Shown here: positions 28,301 through 36,526 of the stretch, piece after piece
Layout of the letters: the number at the start of each line of letters is the position of its first letter
How positions within the stretch are numbered: position 1 is the first letter of the stretch
DNA from: Verrucomicrobiaceae bacterium
GTDB lineage: Bacteria > Pseudomonadota > Gammaproteobacteria > Pseudomonadales > CAMLJR01
Direction of reading: 5' to 3'
Length of the DNA stretch: 64,000 nucleotides
Assembly: GCA_028293825.1 (NCBI GenBank)
Contig: JAQGNY010000009.1
Location: forward strand, 1 to 64,000
Translations under genes and position numbers: made by a program
The notes under the pieces: model-generated
Database searches by the model: none
What the model saw: the letters and a program-made list of their open reading frames with translations, nothing else
What the model was told of the DNA's origin: nothing

Positions 28301-30191
28301 GGCCGGCGATGTGTTCGGCAATGGCATGTTGTTATCGCGGCATATTCAATTGGTCGGCGCGTTCAATCATCAACATATTTTTATCGATCCGCAGCCGAAT
28401 GCCGAGGCCAGTTTTATCGAGCGCGAACACCTGTTTAATTTGCCGCGTTCGAGTTGGGAGGATTACAACGCGACGTTGATTTCTGAAGGCGGCGGTATTT
28501 TTAAGCGCTCTGCCAAAACCATCGACATCACGCCGCAGATGAAAACGCGCTTTTTAATCGAGGCCGATCAACTCGCGCCGAATGAATTAATTATCGCGCT
28601 GCTGAAAGCACCGATCGATTTATTGTGGAATGGCGGCATCGGTACTTACGTTAAAGCCAGCACACAAACCAACGCGGATTGCGGCGATAAAACCAACGAC
28701 GCATTGCGTGTCGATGGCCGCGATTTGCGATGCAAGGTCATTGGCGAAGGCGGCAATCTCGGCTGTACGCAACTCGGTCGCGTTGAATTCGCGCTGCGCG
28801 GCGGCCGTTGCAATACCGATTTTATCGACAACTCCGCCGGCGTCGATTGTTCCGATCATGAAGTTAATATCAAAATCGCATTGAACACGTTGCTCACCAA
28901 CGGCGATATGACCGAAAAGCAGCGCCGCGAATTATTGGTCAGCATGACCGATGAAGTTTCCAAACTGGTGCTGAAACACAATCAGCGGCAAACGTTGGCG
29001 CTGAGTTTGGCGGAGCTGCAGGCATTGCAACGCAGCGGTGAATATCAGCGCTTGATTCATTCGATGGAAGGTCGCGGTTATTTAAATCGCGCCATCGAAT
29101 TTATTCCCAGCGACGATGCATTGATCGAACGCAAAATCGGCGGCAAGGGGCTGACGCGTCCCGAATTGTCGGTGCTGATTTCCTACACGAAGGGTCAGCT
29201 CAAATCTTCATTGGCTGTGAATACGATTGCCGACGATCCGTTATTGGCCGAATCGCTATTCAGCGCATTCCCGGTGCAATTGCGCGAGCGTTATCCTGCG
29301 GCGATAGAGCATCATCGTCTGCGCCGAGAAATCATCGCGACGCAAATCGCCAACGACATGATCGATTTAATGGGCATTCCATTTGTCGAGCGCATGGCGC
29401 AATCCACCGGCGCGACGGCGGTCGAGATTGCGCGCGCTTACGTTACCGCGCGCGAAATATTCAACATGCGCCAACACTGGCGTGCGCTCGAATCGCTGCC
29501 GACCGATGTCAGCGGACAAATTCAGCTGGAATTGATGGCGATTGAAATGCGCATGGTGCGGCGCGCAACGCGGTGGTTTATTCGCAATCGCCGCGTCAAT
29601 CTCGATCCGACACGCGAGGTCGAGCGCTTTCAAAAAGCGCTGGCGCAATTGGTTGAAGAATTACCGCAATTAATTGTCGGTCGGGTGCACGACGATTATT
29701 TAGCGCGGCATCGGCAATTGACCGAGTCGAATGTGCCGCCGGCACTGGCGCAGCGCGCCGCGTTGGCCAATGTGATGTATGTTTGCTTGGGAATTATCGA
29801 CGCGACGGCGGAAATAAAAGCGCCCGCTGCAAAAGTGGCGGAAGTGTATTTTGTGCTCGGGCAGGAATTGGAGCTGGATTTATTCTCGCGCCAAATCGCC
29901 GAGTTGCGCGTCGAAAATCATTGGCAGGCGCAGGCACGCGAATCGTTTCGCGATGACCTCGAATGGCAAATGCGCAAACTCGCAGTGGGCGCCATGCGCC
30001 ATATCTGCGACAAGGGCGATGTCAACGCGTGCATACAGCGCTGGATCGCGCAACAAAGTGCATTGGTGGCGCGTTGGCGCGCATTGTTGGTCGAACTGCA
30101 CGGCACGCAAGCTAAAGATTTTGCCGTGTATGCGGTTGCGATTCGCGAGCTGCTCGATTTGGCGCAAAGCACTCAGCACGATGTGAAATGA
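25332..30191 (+). CDS. gdhB: NAD-specific glutamate dehydrogenase, 180-kDa type
   Basis: About 1,619 residues, the same size as the large NAD-dependent glutamate dehydrogenase of Pseudomonas and Streptomyces. It converts glutamate to 2-oxoglutarate and ammonia, feeding carbon into the TCA cycle. The N-terminal third holds ACT-like regulatory domains (for example [19 protein letters not shown]). The catalytic core shows [20 protein letters not shown] and the substrate-lysine region [12 protein letters not shown], then the nucleotide-binding part with [16 protein letters not shown]. The frame opens at 25257, but ATG 25332 follows GGGGAAG and gives the family-typical start. It is the longest gene in the window. 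Confidence 0.96.
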   Translation: [1619 protein letters not shown]

Positions 30192-30387
30192 ATCGCGCGC
30201 CATAGCTTTTCGATCCGGCACTAATTATTGCTCGTCACCGCTTACTAATTATTGACTATTACTTTTTAAATTTTAGTTAAAGTGTCGCGTGCTTGATCGC
30301 AATTCTAAAAATTATTAGCGTGATGGCGGTGCGACGGCGCAACTGAAATAATCGTAAATAAAGCAGCTGTGTACAGCGAGGCAAGAC

Positions 30388-32454
30388 GTGACAACGATAC
30401 AGAGCGGTGTGGCGATCAATAACCAAAAAGACCGAGACGCTATTGTTGTCTTCGAAAAGGTCGTTTCTGTCTTCGAGGAAAAAGCGGCCGCTGATGTTAA
30501 GGCGATCGCGCAATTTTCGCGAGAGTGGTTCGATGCGTTGGCCTCGTTGGATAATCCGGTCGCTCGTTGCGAACGATTTCTCGATGCCGTTGCCAAGGGC
30601 GAACCCGATGCGCTGGCCTATCATCTCGCCGGCATTATCTCGGCGCGTATCGGCAAGCACGACGACGCGATCGGTTGGTACCAAAAAACGTTGCAGCTCG
30701 ATGCCGACGACGCGCTGGTTTGGCGCAATCTCGGCAGCTCGCAATCTGCATTGCTGGATTTTACCAGTGCTATTGCGTCGTATCGCAAAGTGCTTGAGCT
30801 GGATGCCATCAATAGCGATGCCTGGAGCGATCTCGGTATTTCGCAAGCTGCAGTCCTCGATTTTACTGGTGCAATTGCATCCTTCAGCACTGGGGCCGAC
30901 CGCACGCCGGCTTCTTTCACGGCGTATTCAAGCTGGCGCGGCGCGCTGCAACAGCTCGGCTATCCGAATAAAGCCACGCAGCAATTTTGCAGCGCTGCTG
31001 AAAAGCAAACTGCGCCGGCGGAGGCACTGTATGAGCTCGGTGCGTACTATCAGGATGTGTGGGAAATCGATAAGGCGCTCACCTGTTTCGAGCGCGCCGA
31101 TGCACGCAATTTAAAAACTGCCTATGCATTACATTCGCAGGTCTATGTGCTGGGTTTACAGGGCCGGTACGCAATGGCCCGGGAAAAAGCGCTGAGTGGC
31201 GAAGCGCGCCGCTATTATCTGCAAGCCGAACGTCTACTGAAAAATAAATTAGACGCTGGTAATAATATGGATCTGGCCGAACTCTATCTGACCTTCGGTG
31301 AATATAAAAAGACCGCGAATTGCGTCGAGCAATGGCAAAAAAATAACGAAGCATGGGCCAGCGTAACTGCAGACGGAGCGCGTGCGTACGATTTACTGGC
31401 GGCCGCGTACATCGGCCTCGAACGTTATTCTTCAGCAGTGAAACAGTTGGAAAAAGCGCTGGAAATACAGCGCGGCCAACTCGACTATTTAAATCGGCTT
31501 GCATTCTGCTTGGTCAAACTCGATGAGCTGTCGCGTGCAGAGCAGATTTATAAAGACATTCTGAAAACAGCCTTTTATCACGTCGACGCGTTGGTAGGGA
31601 TGGGTGATCTTTACAAGAAGATGGGCGAGAACGCATCCACCGGTGGCGATAGCGGCGTGGAAGAGGAGCACTACAATGCGGCTGTCGAATATTATCAGCA
31701 TGCATTGAATTGCATGGCCGAAGAAAAAAATAGAAACCGCAGTTCGCGCATTCTCAATCCGGTGGAAATTTCGGCCCTTCGTTATGCGTTGGGTTATGTG
31801 CACGTCAAGCTCGCCGAAACGGGCGGAGCAGTGAAGGATAGATCGAAAGGATTAAAAACCGCTAAGGAAAATTTTGCGCGAGTCGCCGCAGGCACACCGA
31901 ATTATTACAAGGCGCAGGGCGCGCTGCGTCGAATCGCCGCCAGCCAAAAAGGCGCAGGCGATCGCGTTACCCAATTCGGTGGACTGACCGTTACGTTGAT
32001 CGCAGGTTTAGTTTTTATCGCCGCACAATTACTGTTTTTCTGGGGCAAGCCGATCTATCAGGCAAATGCCTGGAAAATAAATTCATCAGCCATCACCGAA
32101 TTGATTCAGCAAAAACACTACCAGTTGGATGCAGATACGTTGGCACGGTTGGAGCGACAGCATTTCTTGTCGAGCGATTTTTTTGAGCGCGAGCTGCGCC
32201 ACACGCTACCTGCGCTTGGCTCGGGCGATATCGATACAAAGCAATTGTTGTTGCCGGTGGACGGCACTCATTTTGTCGGCGGTCAGCAGATAGGTGAAAC
32301 GACTTACGGACTTTTCACCTTCGGTGCATTGATTTTTATCGTTGCTGGCCTCTCGCTACAACAATTGTCCAAATTAAAATTCGGTGGCATTGAGTTGGAG
32401 AAAGCTTCAGGTCCCGCGGTAACGACGCAAATACCGCTCAATATCAGTAAATAG
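30388..32454 (+). CDS. TPR protein with two C-terminal membrane segments, function unknown
   Basis: A 688-residue protein I cannot name. Residues about 60-510 are TPR-type helical repeats (for example AIGWYQKTLQLDADDALVWR and AIASYRKVLELDAINSDAWS, then the AVKQLEKALEIQRGQLDYL unit). A membrane helix follows at about 532-553 (LTVTLIAGLVFIAAQLLFFW), then about 85 polar residues and a second helix at about 638-658 (LFTFGALIFIVAGLSLQQL). A short tail has KFGGIELEKASG. The TPR part and the tail would be on the same side, presumably cytoplasmic. It starts with GTG. It stands alone between gdhB and pyrD. Confidence 0.75.
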   Translation: MTTIQSGVAINNQKDRDAIVVFEKVVSVFEEKAAADVKAIAQFSREWFDALASLDNPVARCERFLDAVAKGEPDALAYHLAGIISARIGKHDDAIGWYQKTLQLDADDALVWRNLGSSQSALLDFTSAIASYRKVLELDAINSDAWSDLGISQAAVLDFTGAIASFSTGADRTPASFTAYSSWRGALQQLGYPNKATQQFCSAAEKQTAPAEALYELGAYYQDVWEIDKALTCFERADARNLKTAYALHSQVYVLGLQGRYAMAREKALSGEARRYYLQAERLLKNKLDAGNNMDLAELYLTFGEYKKTANCVEQWQKNNEAWASVTADGARAYDLLAAAYIGLERYSSAVKQLEKALEIQRGQLDYLNRLAFCLVKLDELSRAEQIYKDILKTAFYHVDALVGMGDLYKKMGENASTGGDSGVEEEHYNAAVEYYQHALNCMAEEKNRNRSSRILNPVEISALRYALGYVHVKLAETGGAVKDRSKGLKTAKENFARVAAGTPNYYKAQGALRRIAASQKGAGDRVTQFGGLTVTLIAGLVFIAAQLLFFWGKPIYQANAWKINSSAITELIQQKHYQLDADTLARLERQHFLSSDFFERELRHTLPALGSGDIDTKQLLLPVDGTHFVGGQQIGETTYGLFTFGALIFIVAGLSLQQLSKLKFGGIELEKASGPAVTTQIPLNISK

Positions 32455-32528
32455 CGTTCGCCGCGCGACTGTGAATAGCGGCGGGCTTTCGGTATCCTGT
32501 GGCGCTTCCTATTACGTAGAAACGATTC

Positions 32529-33557
32529 ATGTACGGTTTATTGCGTGAGCTTTTATTTCGCCTGCCTACCGAAACCTCGCACCATCTATCGCTGGATGCC
32601 TTACAGCTCGCCGCCAAACTCGGTGTTAACCGTTTAATCGCCAGCGCAGTGCCGCGCGATGTGACCACGGTCATGGGAATTGAGTTTCCGAATCGCATCG
32701 GTCTCGCCGCGGGCCTCGATAAAAATGGCGATTATATTGAAGGATTGGTTGCGCTCGGTTTTGGATTTATTGAAATCGGCACAGTGACGCCGCGCCCGCA
32801 AACGGGAAATCCGCAACCGCGTTTGTTTCGTTTGCCGCAGGCGCGCGCGATAATCAATCGCATGGGTTTCAATAATCAGGGCGTCGATTATTTGGTGGAG
32901 AAAGTGAAAAGCGCGCGCGGTTTTCTCGATCGCAACAATGTCGTACTCGGTATCAATATCGGTAAGAATAAAGATACGGCGGCGGAAAATGCCGTCGATG
33001 ATTATTTAATTTGCATGCGTAAGGTCTATGCGCACGCGTCGTATATCACTGTAAATTTATCGTCGCCAAACACACCTGGTCTGCGTGATCTGCAATTTGG
33101 CGATCCGTTAAAAAATTTGCTGGAGCGGTTGAAGCAGGAGCAACATTTGCTCGCCAACACGCACGGTCGTTACGTGCCGTTGACGGTAAAAATAGCGCCC
33201 GATATGGCGGCCGATGATATTCACGATGTCGCCGGTGCGCTGATGCAATTTGAAATCGATGGCGTGATTGCGACCAATACAACGATTGCACGCGATGCGG
33301 TAAAAGATTTTCCGCACGGTAACGAAGCCGGTGGTTTAAGTGGCGCACCGTTGACGCAGAAATCGACGCAGGTGATTCATGCGTTAGCGCAGGAATTGGA
33401 TGGCAAATTGCCGATCATCGGTGTCGGCGGAATTATGTCGGGCAGCGACGCTGCCGAAAAAATTAAAGCCGGCGCGGCGTTAGTACAGATTTATAGTGGA
33501 TTTATCTATCGTGGTCCGGATTTGATTGCAGAAGCGGCGCGCGCCTTACGCGGATAA
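32529..33557 (+). CDS. pyrD: Dihydroorotate dehydrogenase (quinone)
   Basis: Class 2, membrane-associated enzyme of pyrimidine synthesis that oxidises dihydroorotate to orotate with quinone as acceptor. The 342-residue protein has the N-terminal amphipathic extension of class 2 enzymes ([20 protein letters not shown]). The FMN barrel motifs include [10 protein letters not shown] and the NRMGFNNQG region. The catalytic serine lies in NLSSPNTPG (S178/S179). The phosphate-binding end [13 protein letters not shown] is present. Length matches E. coli PyrD (336). Confidence 0.97.
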   Translation: MYGLLRELLFRLPTETSHHLSLDALQLAAKLGVNRLIASAVPRDVTTVMGIEFPNRIGLAAGLDKNGDYIEGLVALGFGFIEIGTVTPRPQTGNPQPRLFRLPQARAIINRMGFNNQGVDYLVEKVKSARGFLDRNNVVLGINIGKNKDTAAENAVDDYLICMRKVYAHASYITVNLSSPNTPGLRDLQFGDPLKNLLERLKQEQHLLANTHGRYVPLTVKIAPDMAADDIHDVAGALMQFEIDGVIATNTTIARDAVKDFPHGNEAGGLSGAPLTQKSTQVIHALAQELDGKLPIIGVGGIMSGSDAAEKIKAGAALVQIYSGFIYRGPDLIAEAARALRG

Positions 33558-33671
33558 ATAACTTGCGCGACTGATAAAGGAATAGAAGGACAGGCAGCGT
33601 TGAGCTGCAGTAATTTCATAAAGAAATAATTTAATTTAGCGAAAGCTTGAATTTACCGTGAGGTAACAACG

Positions 33672-34370
33672 ATGAAAACTTTAATAAAGTTGGCAGTTGT
33701 TTTAGCTGTTCCGTTCTTTGTTGTTCCGTCGTCGGCGTTGGCATTATCGCTGGCTGACCTTTCCAATAAAGACGCATCCGCCGGTATTAAAGAGGCGCTT
33801 ACTCAAGGTGTAACGAAAGCGGTTGGGTCGCTCGGCGCTGCCGATGGCTTTCTCGGCAATCCCGAAGTGAAAATTCCATTGCCCGGCAAGCTGGCAAAAG
33901 CCGATTCGATTTTGCGCATGGCGGGTATGGGTAAGCAGGCCGATGAGCTGGTGACGGCAATGAACCGTGCGGCGGAAGCAGCGGTGCCCGAAGCGAAGCC
34001 GTTATTAATTAATGCGGTGAAGGCGATGACGGTGACGGATGCGAAAAATATTCTCACTGGCGGCGACGATTCGGTGACGCAGTTTTTTAAAGATAAAACC
34101 TCAGCGCAGCTGACGCAAAAATTTTTGCCGATTGTGAAAAAGCATACGGCCCAGGTCAGTCTCGCGCAAAAATACGATCAGATCGCCAGCAAAGGTTTGC
34201 AGCTCGGTTTGATCAAGCCGGAAGATGCGCAGATTGATAATTATGTGGCTCGCGAAGCCATCGACGGGCTTTATAAAATGATCGGCGAAGAAGAGAAGGC
34301 GATTCGCGCTAACCCACTGCAAGCGGCCGGCAGCATGGCGAAGAAAGTATTCGGTGCGCTGGGTAAGTGA
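33672..34370 (+). CDS. DUF4197 domain protein, probably periplasmic
   Basis: A 232-residue protein with an N-terminal signal peptide (MKTLIKLAVVLAVPFFVVPSSALA, cleavage near residue 24) and the DUF4197 domain. The domain starts with a GIKEALTQGVTKAVGSLGAADGF stretch and contains NPEVKIPLP. It ends in a helix before the C-terminus (GSMAKKVFGALGK). The family is common in proteobacteria and mostly helical. Function is not known. The Shine-Dalgarno GAGG precedes the start. Confidence 0.85.
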   Translation: MKTLIKLAVVLAVPFFVVPSSALALSLADLSNKDASAGIKEALTQGVTKAVGSLGAADGFLGNPEVKIPLPGKLAKADSILRMAGMGKQADELVTAMNRAAEAAVPEAKPLLINAVKAMTVTDAKNILTGGDDSVTQFFKDKTSAQLTQKFLPIVKKHTAQVSLAQKYDQIASKGLQLGLIKPEDAQIDNYVAREAIDGLYKMIGEEEKAIRANPLQAAGSMAKKVFGALGK

Positions 34371-34431
34371 TTAGCCAATTATTCTTCTGATGTGGCATAT
34401 GGTGTGACTTTGAAACTACCAGTTAAAATTA

Positions 34432-35352
34432 CTATTGAGCTGTGGCAGCTTTCGCTATTTGATCGTCGGTACAAGAGTTCGGAAGAGCAGCGCTACTGCT
34501 ACTGTGGCTTGGTACTGACATAATCCACCCCCGCAGATTACGAATTACGATGCGGTTACAGCTATTTGCGATCAGTTGTCCGCGCTCGATCTGTTCGCTC
34601 TCTCCTCTGTAATAATGGAATGTTTTGTAAGTGGCAACATCGATATCTGGATCCTTTGAAGCTTCTTCGGTAGCAATTTTAAGAGATTGAGCAAGCAGTT
34701 CAGCACTGAGGTTTTTTAATTTTTCTCCTTCGTTTTGAGTCCAGTATTCAACTGGATTTTTCTCAAAAATTGGATCGGATATTATTTTTATCAAATTTTG
34801 ATAAACGATTGCGGTCGATTTGTTCGAAAAATAAACTGTAACCGAATTTTGTAGGGTTAATGTTTTTTGGTCTTGTGAAAAAATGTAGACAGGAACGCTT
34901 TCTAACGTCCAGCTATCTACTTCGGCGCTGGGTATGGCGGTACCTATTTTTTGATTATTTTGAGAGATTTTTATTAAGCTTTGCTCTTTGAGCATGTCAT
35001 ACGAAAATCCACTGACTACTGATTTATAAGGCACAAGTATTTTATCGGCATTTGTTTGAAGGTCAGTTTTCTTGCCGTTGTTCACCGAGTCAACAATTGC
35101 CGCGTGCGTTGCGATTGCAGCTAAAAATCCGACTAAATTTGGAGCGGGGTATAGGAATGAGGCAGAGTTTTGTGCGCCCTGATCAAAATTTATTTCTCCA
35201 TGGTAAGGCACGCCTAAGCCGCTAGGTAGTTTTAAAGTAAAAGCCGAGTTGGCTGAAACTGTGCTTGGCTTATGTGCATACTGAGTTTGTTTTGTATTCG
35301 TACTTGAACACGAACACAAAAAAAGTATTGTGAAGAAACAGAGTAGCCGCAT
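34432..35352 (-). CDS. Putative lipoprotein A of an AT-richer gene pair
   Basis: A 306-residue protein I do not recognise. The N-terminus MRLLCFFTILFLCSCSS reads as a lipoprotein signal with the acylated cysteine probably C15. The mature part starts with Ser/Thr/Gln-rich linker, then contains a region around VPYHGEINFDQGAQNSASF and a beta-rich middle (ESVPVYIFSQDQKTLTLQN). A basic or charged C-terminal domain holds HYYRGESEQIERGQLIAN and three cysteines, one near the end. Base composition is visibly more AT-rich than the flanking genes. AAGGA precedes the start. It follows lipoprotein B in the same direction with a gap of about 90 bases. Confidence 0.65.
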   Translation of the reverse strand: MRLLCFFTILFLCSCSSTNTKQTQYAHKPSTVSANSAFTLKLPSGLGVPYHGEINFDQGAQNSASFLYPAPNLVGFLAAIATHAAIVDSVNNGKKTDLQTNADKILVPYKSVVSGFSYDMLKEQSLIKISQNNQKIGTAIPSAEVDSWTLESVPVYIFSQDQKTLTLQNSVTVYFSNKSTAIVYQNLIKIISDPIFEKNPVEYWTQNEGEKLKNLSAELLAQSLKIATEEASKDPDIDVATYKTFHYYRGESEQIERGQLIANSCNRIVIRNLRGWIMSVPSHSSSSAALPNSCTDDQIAKAATAQ

Positions 35353-35444
35353 CGGCAGGCATCCTTGATGAGATAAGGCGAGGCTAAATTGAGTTGAATA
35401 GACCGCCGAATCGATACCAGTAGTATATCTATCGGCGCATATTT

Positions 35445-36137
35445 CTACTCGGAAAATGGTTTGGAGAAGCTGTCCTGTCCTATTTCAATAGCTTGAAAAT
35501 AAGCATTGGTTAGTCCGGGGAATTTTGGGGCCTCATCCCAGCTACCTTCGGCATTTTTAAGAATATCCAACGGCAAGTACCAATCGTACGTGTTGTTGCT
35601 TAAATCAATAATATAGCCAACTCCTTTGAGTCTAGCTTTCGGATCGCTGGTGGGAATGTATCCAGAATATGTTCGAAGAACGCCGAGAGCGTTAATATCA
35701 ATAATCAACAATTTGTCTACTTGATACTGATTTTTGAGTCCGGAATAATCCACTTCCGATACATTCGGGCCTTTTGATTTTGATTTTTGCAAAGTGGCGA
35801 TATTGATCGGGCTATCAATCAAAACTACATCAAAACCTTTATTTTTTAGTAAGTCGGCTATCCGACTTTTGAGGTCGGCAAGATTTTCCGTTGGCAATTT
35901 TCTGACGTAATCGGTTAATGCTGAGTTGGCTAGTGATGCGGTAGCCATGCATAGAAGACAGCCTGCTCCATCAAAGCTGGTGTCGACCTTGGGGAGAGGT
36001 GTCATAGCCACACCTATTTTTGTCTTTTTCATTGTAGACAAATCGTCAGGAAGATTAACCGCTTGCTGAGGGTGTGAAGTGCAACCAGCTAATAGAGCAA
36101 GAACAGTAACTAGGGCAATTTTCAAATTAAATTTCAT
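35445..36137 (-). CDS. Putative lipoprotein B of an AT-richer gene pair
   Basis: A 230-residue protein, not assigned. A clear lipobox LLAGC gives acylation at about C19 (MKFNLKIALVTVLALLAGC). The mature part includes a CLLCMATASLANSAL segment, a strand-helix-strand pattern (LLKNKGFDVVLIDSP, then VDKLLIIDINALGVLRTYSG) and a C-terminal KFPGLTNAYFQAIEIGQDSF. The internal alpha/beta part resembles that of other small outer-membrane-associated lipoproteins of unknown role. GGAG lies six bases before the ATG. Composition is AT-richer than the surroundings. It is probably co-transcribed with lipoprotein A. Confidence 0.7.
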   Translation of the reverse strand: MKFNLKIALVTVLALLAGCTSHPQQAVNLPDDLSTMKKTKIGVAMTPLPKVDTSFDGAGCLLCMATASLANSALTDYVRKLPTENLADLKSRIADLLKNKGFDVVLIDSPINIATLQKSKSKGPNVSEVDYSGLKNQYQVDKLLIIDINALGVLRTYSGYIPTSDPKARLKGVGYIIDLSNNTYDWYLPLDILKNAEGSWDEAPKFPGLTNAYFQAIEIGQDSFSKPFSE

Positions 36138-36526
36138 TTAAACTCCGTGAGTTTTTAGTTTTAAATATTAAATTTTAGTTTTTTCCGAATGATCAAGTGG
36201 TCTCTTGCGGCGAGAGTCAGGTGGTTTATTACTTGCTGCCTTGTGCATCTCCTGATGCATCGCTAACTGGCTAAAGTGGCCATGCGGATGACGAGACTAA
36301 TCGGTAGATAGGACGTGAAGTTTTAATGGGCATGACAAATCCGTTTTTATTTATAGTTTGTTGAGTAAATAGTTAAAGATACAGCCTGATCGGGCAGATT
36401 AGCCGTACCGCATATCACTTTAGATTACGCCGGTTCGCTTTTCAACTGAGGGATTAGCAGCATTGAAAGAGTACGTGAGCCGCCTGGTTGCGGCCCACGT
36501 ATTAGCGTTGAATGGGAAAGGAGTAA
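36138..36526. other. Gene-free stretch between lipoprotein B and the M16 peptidase gene
   Basis: About 390 bases. The left half is AT-rich like the lipoprotein pair and should hold their promoter. The right half contains a near-perfect hairpin at 36474-36499, listed separately. An open frame on the plus strand from 36463 runs into the antisense of the peptidase gene and is not supported. No RNA gene was recognised. Confidence 0.5.
36474..36499 (-). terminator. Hairpin after the M16 peptidase gene, possible terminator
   Basis: CGTGAGCCGC (36474-36483) pairs with GCGGCCCACG (36490-36499) around CTGGTT, ten pairs with one A-C mismatch. In the minus direction it comes about 28 bases after the peptidase stop and is followed by TACTCTTTC, which is only a weak T-run. 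It may terminate or protect the message. Confidence 0.4.
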
